From: CAYWMP01 sp964459445
Lineage (GTDB): Bacteria > Desulfobacterota > DSM-4660 > Desulfatiglandales > HGW-15
Assembly (NCBI GenBank): GCA_964459445.1
Contig: CAYWMP010000056.1
Span: forward strand, 1 to 30,042
Direction: 5' to 3'
DNA: 30,042 nt
Part shown: in pieces, positions 23,306-30,042 of the stretch
How the letters are laid out: each line of letters opens with the position of its first letter
Numbering within the stretch: the stretch's first letter is position 1
Position numbers and translations under genes: made by a program
The notes under the pieces: generated by a model
What the model was told of the DNA's origin: nothing
Databases searched by the model: none
What the model saw: only the letters and a program-made list of their open reading frames with translations

Positions 23306-23325
23306 TTAAAAGGAGATGCGCCAAC

Positions 23326-26300
23326 TTGCAGAGAAGACCGCAAAAGAAAAGGAATAAGTTCCATACTGCTGGTCTGGTTCTCTTTGCACTGTGCCTTTGT
23401 GCCGCGGGATACGTGGTTTTTTTCTACTACCAGATTTCCAGTGAAACCGGCTCTCGCATCCAACGCGGGGCTATCAGAAACGTGATATTCTCAGAGAGCC
23501 CCGTGTTCTACGACGATGGCCAGAGTATTGTCGGCGTTTTTTTTGAAAAGACCCATCGCAAATACATCAACTACGAGGATATCCCTCCCTATTTTATCAA
23601 GGCCCTTATTGCTTCCGAAGATCGAAATTTTTTCAACCACCCCGGATTCGATCTTAGGGCCATTGGGAGAGCCTTTATGGCCAATATTAGGGCCGGAAAG
23701 GTTGTTCAGGGTGGCAGCACCCTTACTCAACAGACTGCCAAGAATGTTTTCAGGAGAGAGAAAAGGTCCTATAGGGCAAAACTGAAGGAACTTATCCAGG
23801 CCCTCCTCCTTGAGAGTAGCTATACCAAGGAGGAGATTCTCGAAATGTATGTGAATCAATTTTTTGTAACCGGCTTCGGAAACGGCCTGCGCATTGCTGC
23901 CCAATACTACTTTGATAAGGAAGCGGGGGATCTCGACCTCGTTGAGTCAGCCTTCATCGCCGGGTCGGTGAAGGGTCCCTTCAGATACAATCCCTTTACC
24001 AGGAAGACAGAGGCAGGAAAAAACGAAGCCATTCGGCAGGCCAAAAATCGTAAGGACTATGTCCTAAGGAATATGTTCCTAATGCAATTCATTACCCGGG
24101 AGCAATACGAGGTTGCGGCGAAAAGGGAGGTCCTCTTTAAAGAAGGAAAGGTGACCTATAAACTCAATGTCATTCTCAACTATATCCGGGATCAGTTAGA
24201 GACCGGTTTTTTCAAGGAGATCCTCGAGGAACAGGGTGTCTATAACATTGCAACATCCGGTATTCGCATATTCACCTCCATTAATAGGCAGATCCAGGAG
24301 GGCGCGCTAAAAAGCATCAGGAATCGTCTCCCCTTTTTAGATGTCAAATTATCGGGCTATGGCGGGAGAGATCTCCAGGAACGATACGCCAAACTGACAT
24401 CGGAATTTGTTGAAAAGCCCAAAGTCGGCTTTCCCTTCTTGGGGCGCGTAACAAAACTGAATCTTAATCAAAAAGAGCCTCATCTAATGGTTTCATGGCA
24501 GAATGGAGGCGGCATTATTGATTACGATGGCTTCAAGGATATGGGTTCGGCATGGATCAAATGGAAATTGGGCAATTGGGCCGAGTTTGACAAGAGCCAT
24601 GCCACAGGCTTTCTAAAAGGCTTTAAGGCGGGAGATCTTGTGCCCGTTCAGATCATTGAAACCAACGAATCGACCAGGACCCGCTTGAGACTCACCCAGA
24701 TCCCTGACTTGGAAGGAGGCATCATCGTCCTTCAGGAAGGGAAAGTGAAGGCCATGATCGGCGGGTTTTTTGATCGGTTCTTCAACCGCGCAGTAGATGC
24801 CAAACGGCAGCTGGGTTCTCTTTTTAAGCCGCTCGTCTATACGGCTGCCCTGCAACTCAAGTGGAATACCCTTGACCCCCTCATCAATAGGGAAGATCTT
24901 TTTCGGTTCGAAACAACCATGTATGTACCAAAGCCGGATCATAAACCAACCTCTGAAGAAATCTCCATGGCCTGGGCGGGAGTCCATTCAGAAAATCTGG
25001 CAACGGTCTGGCTGCTATACCATCTCACCGATCGTCTAAACATAAGCGAATTCCGTCAAGTGGCCCAGGGGCTCGGGCTCCATAGAAGAGCCGATGAAAC
25101 CTATAGGGATTATGTGAAAAGGATACGGGATAAACACGGCATTGTGGTCAATAGGGAAGCCCTGATGGAGGCTTCATTTGAGGCTTCTAAAAAGGAGATC
25201 GAGGCGGATCTCATATTTGCGGGTCAAGAAAAAGCCCTTTCGAACCTCAAACGATTTCACTTCAGCGTAGATATCGAAAATCTCGATCTAAAAGAAAAGG
25301 AAAAGGCCGGATTATATCGACTCAGTTTTCAAAGGCTTCGTTCCTTGAACTTCAAGATGAGAAAGGATATGGATCGAATTAAACACCTTATGGCGCTTTA
25401 TCGTGAGAAAAAAGATGCCACCGTGGAGGCACTGCTTGCAGACGCGCGCTCCCATTTCTATCATTTGAGCAATTTTGACGGATCCCAAATCGTTGTCTAT
25501 AGCGAAACACCCAGGGATTTGGAAGTCTCCGGGCAACTGTTGCCTTTTTCAAATGCTCTGATTGAAGAAAAATCTGAAATGCTGGAGGCCGATGATGTAT
25601 GGATTGAAGCCCTGATGCCCTCAAAATCAATTGATCTTCTGCAATTACATATGAAAAACCATTACAAAAAGATGCTGAACCACAAAAGATACGACCAAGA
25701 GGTTCTTTACCATATCAGAGACTTCAGGATACTGGTAAATCTCCTTTATGTTTCCAGACTATCTGAGAAAATGGGCATTACGACGCCTCTTGATCCGGTT
25801 CTTTCTTTTCCCTTGGGATCAAATGCGATCGGCATTATCGAAGCTGCCCTGGCCTATAACACCATCATGACGGGAAAGGTGTATCCCCTCAATGATACCC
25901 GGGGTGTTGATGTGACGCCCATTATTACAAAAATCGTAGACAGGGAGGGGATAACCCTATGGGAGTACAAGCCCAAGCCCAAAGAGTTGCTTTCAAAAAG
26001 ACTATCCCTATTGATCACCGAGGTATTGAGGAAGGTCATGACCCACGGAACCGGCCGACAGGCAAAAGAAGCCGTCAAACTAAATATAGTGATCGATAAA
26101 GAGAGTCTGAATATCCCCGTCCCAACCTTCGGAAAAACAGGTACCGCCAATCGGTTCACAAATTCCAGTTTTGTCGGGTTTGTGCCAGGTATAGCAGAGG
26201 AAATGGGTGAGTTTGACTTGGAAAAGGGATTTGTCATTGCGAGCTATGTGGGGTATGACGACAATCGACCGATGAAAAGCAAGCATGTGACCATTTACGG

Positions 26301-26601
26301 GGCCTCGGGCGCCCTTCCCCTATGGATTGATACAGCCAATGCCATTGTTGGATCTCCAATCTATTTAGGTGATATGCGGTTGGCTGATTTGGCCTTCCAA
26401 ACTGATTCGATTTATGCGGATAGGGAAGGCCTGGCGGCCGTGACCCTTTCCCCCAATAGCGGACTACCGCTGCCATCGGAAGGGGACGTATCGATAAAAG
26501 GGCATCCCCAGATGATGTCTCATGCTGATCTAACCGCTGACGGACTGGAACTGAAGCGATTTTTCGAGCCCCTATCAGGAGTCAAGGATGAGAATAACTA
26601 A
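23326..26601 (+). CDS. Class A penicillin-binding protein (PBP1A-like) with large insertion
   Basis: A 1091-residue bifunctional peptidoglycan synthase in the inner membrane. One N-terminal membrane helix (about residues 13-36) is followed by a GT51 glycosyltransferase domain with ASEDRNFFNHPG (catalytic Glu ~99) and GGSTLTQQTAKN. An OB-like domain (~370-465) comes next. The transpeptidase has SLFK (Ser498, Lys501), SEN (555-557) and KTGT (937-940). The SEN-KTG distance is ~380 residues against roughly 125 in E. coli PBP1b, so ~250 residues are inserted, largely helical and charged (~590-790). The start is TTG 23326 with AAAAGGAG ~11 bases upstream; the nearby ATG is out of frame. It overlaps the lipoprotein gene downstream. 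Confidence 0.9.
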   Translation: MQRRPQKKRNKFHTAGLVLFALCLCAAGYVVFFYYQISSETGSRIQRGAIRNVIFSESPVFYDDGQSIVGVFFEKTHRKYINYEDIPPYFIKALIASEDRNFFNHPGFDLRAIGRAFMANIRAGKVVQGGSTLTQQTAKNVFRREKRSYRAKLKELIQALLLESSYTKEEILEMYVNQFFVTGFGNGLRIAAQYYFDKEAGDLDLVESAFIAGSVKGPFRYNPFTRKTEAGKNEAIRQAKNRKDYVLRNMFLMQFITREQYEVAAKREVLFKEGKVTYKLNVILNYIRDQLETGFFKEILEEQGVYNIATSGIRIFTSINRQIQEGALKSIRNRLPFLDVKLSGYGGRDLQERYAKLTSEFVEKPKVGFPFLGRVTKLNLNQKEPHLMVSWQNGGGIIDYDGFKDMGSAWIKWKLGNWAEFDKSHATGFLKGFKAGDLVPVQIIETNESTRTRLRLTQIPDLEGGIIVLQEGKVKAMIGGFFDRFFNRAVDAKRQLGSLFKPLVYTAALQLKWNTLDPLINREDLFRFETTMYVPKPDHKPTSEEISMAWAGVHSENLATVWLLYHLTDRLNISEFRQVAQGLGLHRRADETYRDYVKRIRDKHGIVVNREALMEASFEASKKEIEADLIFAGQEKALSNLKRFHFSVDIENLDLKEKEKAGLYRLSFQRLRSLNFKMRKDMDRIKHLMALYREKKDATVEALLADARSHFYHLSNFDGSQIVVYSETPRDLEVSGQLLPFSNALIEEKSEMLEADDVWIEALMPSKSIDLLQLHMKNHYKKMLNHKRYDQEVLYHIRDFRILVNLLYVSRLSEKMGITTPLDPVLSFPLGSNAIGIIEAALAYNTIMTGKVYPLNDTRGVDVTPIITKIVDREGITLWEYKPKPKELLSKRLSLLITEVLRKVMTHGTGRQAKEAVKLNIVIDKESLNIPVPTFGKTGTANRFTNSSFVGFVPGIAEEMGEFDLEKGFVIASYVGYDDNRPMKSKHVTIYGASGALPLWIDTANAIVGSPIYLGDMRLADLAFQTDSIYADREGLAAVTLSPNSGLPLPSEGDVSIKGHPQMMSHADLTADGLELKRFFEPLSGVKDENN

Positions 26602-27943
26602 TTCGATCAGGGTTTTGGTTTTGTTTGCTATTTCGGGATTGATGGGCTGTTTGCCTGAAACGAGCAAGTTCACTGTTGTATCAAGACCTGAGGACAAACC
26701 ACCCAAGGTGGTGTCTAATGAATTGATCGACGGCAAAATAGAATACTTAAAGCGGGTTCTAAAGGAAAAGGACCTGAGCAATTCGCAAAAACAATCAGCA
26801 GAAAGCCTCCTCGACACTTACGAAAGGTTGCGAATCAATCCCCAAAACCCTTCTGATTACCCCCAAATCATCCAGAGCCTCTTTAGCGATCTGGATCAAC
26901 TGGACAAGGCCTATTTTTCAGAACGAATCCAGAAGGACCGGCCATTCACGTTAGCGGCGCAACAGCTTTCTTTAAAGAGAAAGGCTCTCATGGATGATTT
27001 TCTAAAGGCCAATTACCAAGGGGTTATTGACCGCTCCCTTGCTATTGAGACTTCCTTTGGTCCGGATGCATTGACTCCGGACATAGGCATATTGTTCGCT
27101 GTCTCTCTGGCGAAAAAAGGCATGATTAGAGAAGCCGAAAGCATCGGCGAAAAAGTCGCCCGCAAAATGGAAGGAACGCTTGACCTTATAAACCTCCGCG
27201 CCAGCCTTGTGGAATGGCAATACAAATTGGGTAAAAAAGACCGGGCCAGGCTGACCTATGAAAAACTGATCGACACAATTGACGAAAGACAATCCCTAAC
27301 CGGGAGGGCGGAAAGGATTATCAGCGAGGGCCTTGAAGCGGTGAAAAGCGTGCCCGGGGAAGCCGTTGCATCAAAGGATGATCAACCGTCCCAGGAACTG
27401 GACCCCTTAGAGAAAAGTCTCAAGGAGGTCGAGAGACTCGTCCATCTGCATGAATTCCAAAAAGCAAAGCTCCTCCTTCTAAGACTCAGAATCAAATTAC
27501 AGGGTGAAGGCGATCTGGAAACCATCGATCAAGCCATGAAAAGCGTCGAGATTGCCGAAAAAAAATATGGTGAACAACGGCAATCAGTCGAAACCAGGAG
27601 AAATGAAAGCATCGATTTGGCCAAGATACTAATAGAAGCAGAGAAATTCGAGGAGGCCATAAGCGCTCTTGAAGACATGGAGCAGGATCCAAATTTGGAG
27701 TCACAGTTTAAGGAATTGAGAGAACTCGCAGTCGAAAAGATCATTCAACGGGAAAGAAATAGGGCTGCCAAACTCTTTCTGCTGGCTAAGGAGAATTCCG
27801 ATCCCGAAAAGAAAAAAGAACTCCTGCTCTCCTCCCAGCAGATACTTAACAATTTGATTAAAAAATACCCCACATCCCCTTCAAATAAAAGAATAAATAA
27901 TAATCTTGAGGCAATATATCGGGAGTTGAGTCAACTGGATTAA
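26588..27943 (+). CDS. TPR-like lipoprotein
   Basis: A 451-residue predicted lipoprotein. A short signal peptide ends in the lipobox LMGC with Cys21, followed by Leu and not Asp, which in E. coli-type sorting favours the outer membrane. The mature part is almost entirely helical, with TPR-like segments (AVSLAKKGMIREAESIGEKVA, DLAKILIEAEKFEEAISALEDME, HEFQKAKLLLLRLRIKL) and a glutamate/lysine-rich coiled character. The gene overlaps the PBP 3' end by 14 bases, so translation is coupled. By analogy with LpoA/LpoB it could act as an outer-membrane partner of the PBP, but no homology to either is visible; this is inference. Confidence 0.8.
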   Translation: MRITNSIRVLVLFAISGLMGCLPETSKFTVVSRPEDKPPKVVSNELIDGKIEYLKRVLKEKDLSNSQKQSAESLLDTYERLRINPQNPSDYPQIIQSLFSDLDQLDKAYFSERIQKDRPFTLAAQQLSLKRKALMDDFLKANYQGVIDRSLAIETSFGPDALTPDIGILFAVSLAKKGMIREAESIGEKVARKMEGTLDLINLRASLVEWQYKLGKKDRARLTYEKLIDTIDERQSLTGRAERIISEGLEAVKSVPGEAVASKDDQPSQELDPLEKSLKEVERLVHLHEFQKAKLLLLRLRIKLQGEGDLETIDQAMKSVEIAEKKYGEQRQSVETRRNESIDLAKILIEAEKFEEAISALEDMEQDPNLESQFKELRELAVEKIIQRERNRAAKLFLLAKENSDPEKKKELLLSSQQILNNLIKKYPTSPSNKRINNNLEAIYRELSQLD

Positions 27944-28002
27944 AAGACCCGTATCCGATATCAGAGCGCCCATGGAACGGAAAACCACAAAAAAACAGGT
28001 CC

Positions 28003-28935
28003 ATGATTGAGCCGACACAAGATCAAATCGAAGTCATAGGCCTTGGTCAGGCTTCCCTGGATTACTTGGGGCGCCTACCCTATTTCCCTGATGAAGACCT
28101 AAAGGTAGAACTCCAAGATATCCAGGCTCAATGCGGCGGACCGGCCTCCACTGCCATGGTGGCCTTGTCCCGATTGGGGGTTAAGGCGACCTTCATCGGA
28201 TCTATATCGGATGATCCCATCGGGGTTGAAATTCAGAAGGGATTGAAAGAGGCCGGCTTGAATTCAAGCGGCCTCAAGATCAGTCCGGGTTTCACTTCGC
28301 AATTTGCCTTTATTGCGGTCAACGTCAAAAACGGCGCAAGAACGATATTTTGGCACCGGGGCACCGCCCCGCCGCTCAAACCTGAAGATATCAATTTGGA
28401 CCGGTTCTCAAAGGCCAAGATACTTCACCTGGATGGGCTGATGATCGAGGCCTCCCTTGAGGCTGCCAGACAAGCAAAGGAATTGGGCATTAAAGTGGTC
28501 CTTGATGCCGGTACCATGCGAAAAGGATCCAAGGATCTCGTTTCCCTGGTAAATACTCTCATAGCATCCGAAGGTTTCGCTCATCCGCTTTTGGATGATG
28601 ATACATCGCCCCAGAAATCCATAGAAGCCCTCCGAGAGCTTGGACCTGATGACGTTGTCATCACGTTAGGGTCAAAGGGCAGCGTAGGATGGAACGGGCG
28701 CCAGTGGTTTGAACAGAAGGCCTATCCTGTGAGGGCGGTAGACACGACAGGTGCTGGTGACGTGTATCATGGCGCCTATGTCTACGGCCTTTTAAAGGAC
28801 TGGGATATGGGTCAATGTATGCGGTTTGCCTCGGCCGTCGCTGCCATCAAATGCAAAATGATCGGTGCGAGACAAGGAATTCCAGGCATCGAAGAAGTCC
28901 ATGATTTCATGAACAATTACCCTGACATCAAATAA
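28003..28935 (+). CDS. PfkB-family (ribokinase-like) carbohydrate/nucleoside kinase
   Basis: 310 residues of the ribokinase/PfkB fold. Signature 1 is CGGPASTAMVALSRLGVKATFIGSI; signature 2 is the anion hole and catalytic base DTTGAGDVYHGAYVYGL (catalytic Asp253). ILHLDGLMIEASLEAARQAKELG and VVITLGSKGSVGW, typical of sugar kinases, are also present. The gene is intact. The ATG lies 60 bases after the lipoprotein gene with only a weak AGG upstream, so it may be at the end of the same operon or separate. Substrate (ribose, fructose-type sugar, adenosine, etc.) cannot be told from the sequence. Confidence 0.88.
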   Translation: MIEPTQDQIEVIGLGQASLDYLGRLPYFPDEDLKVELQDIQAQCGGPASTAMVALSRLGVKATFIGSISDDPIGVEIQKGLKEAGLNSSGLKISPGFTSQFAFIAVNVKNGARTIFWHRGTAPPLKPEDINLDRFSKAKILHLDGLMIEASLEAARQAKELGIKVVLDAGTMRKGSKDLVSLVNTLIASEGFAHPLLDDDTSPQKSIEALRELGPDDVVITLGSKGSVGWNGRQWFEQKAYPVRAVDTTGAGDVYHGAYVYGLLKDWDMGQCMRFASAVAAIKCKMIGARQGIPGIEEVHDFMNNYPDIK

Positions 28936-29487
28936 CGGATCTAACCTCATTTAATTCGAAGCATCCTATCACATTTCTCCGCCAAGACCTCCTCTTCATC
29001 CGTCAGGTGCCTAGGTGTAGAGACCGCATTCGTAAAATTTATTATCACTTCGGCTTTACATTGCCGAATCAGGAATTATTTTAGGTCTAACGAGAGATTT
29101 CGCTTAAGTTATCTGCGAAACTGCCGATAAAATAAATAAGAGATGTAAGTGCCTGTATATTTGCTAGATTTGTTCTTTGGAAATTAAATTGTTTGGTGTC
29201 ACCCAACTTTAACAGCAAATCTTTAAACCACCGGATGGCTAAAAACCTCCAAGGGTTATACTAAAGAGAGAGAGTTAGAGGCGGCACTAACAAGAGCTTC
29301 TCGGATGTGCGTGCATCTTTTCTACTGAGCATCTTCAATTATATATGAATCGAAGAGAGTGCACTTTAGGAAATAACGGCATATCGGGAAGCCACATTTT
29401 GCTAGGTGGGCCTGTTGGAGAATTAACTATCAACCTAACCTCTAACCAATCGATTTGTTTGATTCGTTAACCATAAGTCAAAAGCAA
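28936..29487. other. Gene-free stretch before terminator
   Basis: 552 AT-rich bases with no ORF of note. A small perfect hairpin, TTCGGC-TTTACATT-GCCGAA, lies at 29049-29068, and a GAGAGAGAG run is at about 29265-29273. I see no tRNA or known riboswitch pattern. A strong plus-strand terminator follows at once, so an untranslated RNA or long 3' UTR of the PfkB transcript is possible. Confidence 0.5.
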
Positions 29488-29526
29488 GACCCATAGATCG
29501 GAAACGGTCTATGGGTCATTTTTTTT
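29488..29526 (+). terminator. Strong intrinsic terminator
   Basis: GACCCATAGATCG-GAAA-CGGTCTATGGGTC, a 13-bp stem with one G-U wobble and a GAAA tetraloop, is followed by A and eight T (29519-29526). On the minus strand the tail is TTGCTTTT, so it may also end the VOC transcript whose stop codon is about 55 bases away. Confidence 0.8.
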
Positions 29527-29579
29527 GAGCGCTTTATGGCGCCACACGATTGGCAGCCAACTTGAGCGACTTAGGTGGC

Positions 29580-29960
29580 TTACATTTCATTGGCTATTTC
29601 AATTAAATTATTGTCGGGATCTCTAAAATAGAAAGAAAGAATTGGACCCTCTGCTCCTGTCCTTTCCACCGGACCCTCAATGATATCAACTCCAAAGCTC
29701 TCTACATGAGATATTGCCTCATTTAATGGCGTTTTTGTAACAAAGCATAAATCAACTGAACCAGGCATGGGGTTACCGGCCTTTGGCTCAAATTCATTTC
29801 CCAACTCATGTAGATTGATTTTTTGATCACCGTATTTCAAGGCTACTCGCCCCGGCCCGAACACTTCTTTTTTCATTCCCATCACCGACGTGTAAAAAGA
29901 TATGGTATTTTCAATATCTCTTACCGTCAAAACAAAATGATCAAGTTTACTTATTTTCAT
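29580..29960 (-). CDS. VOC-family (glyoxalase/dioxygenase-like) protein
   Basis: A 126-residue vicinal-oxygen-chelate protein with two beta-alpha-beta-beta-beta modules. The first starts LDHFVLTVRDIENTISFYTSVMGM (metal ligand candidate His8), followed by INLHELG (His ligand) and a second-module end DPDNNLIEIANE with the expected Glu ligand. Members include glyoxalase I, fosfomycin-resistance enzymes and extradiol dioxygenases; this short type is usually of unknown function. It is the only minus-strand gene in the right third and is oriented against the PfkB operon. The attC-like hairpin just upstream raises the possibility of a gene cassette, in which VOC proteins are frequent. Confidence 0.88.
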   Translation of the reverse strand: MKISKLDHFVLTVRDIENTISFYTSVMGMKKEVFGPGRVALKYGDQKINLHELGNEFEPKAGNPMPGSVDLCFVTKTPLNEAISHVESFGVDIIEGPVERTGAEGPILSFYFRDPDNNLIEIANEM

Positions 29961-29975
29961 ATGGATTCATTTGCC

Positions 29976-30036
29976 CCATATCGTTTGAGCTAAGTGGCGG
30001 CGTTCTTTTGCCGTCCACCCAAGCGGTTTGTTATCT
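29976..30036 (-). repeat. attC-like hairpin (degenerate)
   Basis: On the minus strand, R''-like GATAACAAACC is followed by GGTGGaCGGC, a loop, GCCGCCAC, then TTAGCTCAAACGATATGG. The inner stem carries one unpaired base (A) as in integron attC sites, and the outer TAACAAAC / CTCAAACG elements resemble attC ends. The R' core would be GATATG instead of the required GTT, so recombination activity is doubtful. No integrase is seen. Confidence 0.3.
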
Positions 30037-30042
30037 ACCTAC

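Noticed and set aside
28936..29487. Riboswitch or 6S RNA
   Set aside because: I could not match any conserved core by eye; only a terminator and a small hairpin are visible.

Overview
The window looks like a draft contig from an anaerobic Desulfobacterota-type bacterium (sulfate-reducing or syntrophic 'delta' lineage). This is inferred from gene content: an indolepyruvate:ferredoxin oxidoreductase beside an FrhB-like iron-sulfur flavoprotein, a DUF4911 protein, paired COG2187/COG0645 kinases, and simple heptamer repeats between genes. I see no rRNA, tRNA or CRISPR array. A run of exactly 100 N (8520-8619) marks an assembly gap inside the ior operon.

Left part (1-9443, all minus strand): one long probable operon, read right to left. 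Its order is FrhB-like flavoprotein, [gap], iorA, a frameshifted four-helix-bundle (S23/IVP) gene inside an inverted-repeat unit, iorB, a PHP phosphoesterase, a COG2187 phosphotransferase-like protein, a COG0645 P-loop kinase, adenine deaminase, NAD kinase, and the start of a DUF4911 gene. Amino-acid fermentation (IorAB), purine salvage (Ade) and cofactor synthesis (NadK) share this unit. The intergenic space 9444-9966 holds a short ORF with a good ribosome binding site and a MITE-like palindromic element.

Middle-left (9967-13665, plus strand): purine nucleoside phosphorylase and an MTA/SAH deaminase-type amidohydrolase form a nucleoside-salvage pair. They are followed by an unrecognised 140-aa protein with its own terminator, and then a Phd/YefM-PIN toxin-antitoxin pair with a clear sigma70-type promoter.

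Accessory island (about 13.7-22.3 kb, all minus strand): a DprA/SLOG-like protein and a decayed RecG-like ATPase (5' truncated and frameshifted) lie between two ~91-bp direct repeats about 77% identical. Next to them are a 307-aa HNH-nuclease protein and a ~1555-aa protein with an N-terminal Mrr-like nuclease, a STAND NTPase core and a long helical-repeat C-terminus. That architecture is the one used by AVAST-type (Avs) anti-phage sensors. The HNH and STAND genes have the same 11-bp motif just upstream of each start. Together with the toxin-antitoxin pair at its edge, the region reads as a defence island and is the best candidate for an under-described system.

Right part (22505-30042): a plus-strand run of a RimK-like ATP-grasp protein, a class A penicillin-binding protein with an unusually large insertion in its transpeptidase domain, a TPR-like lipoprotein that overlaps it, and a PfkB sugar/nucleoside kinase. 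The first three look like a cell-wall operon. A 550-bp gene-free stretch ends at a strong terminator, followed by a minus-strand VOC (glyoxalase-like) gene with an attC-like hairpin upstream.
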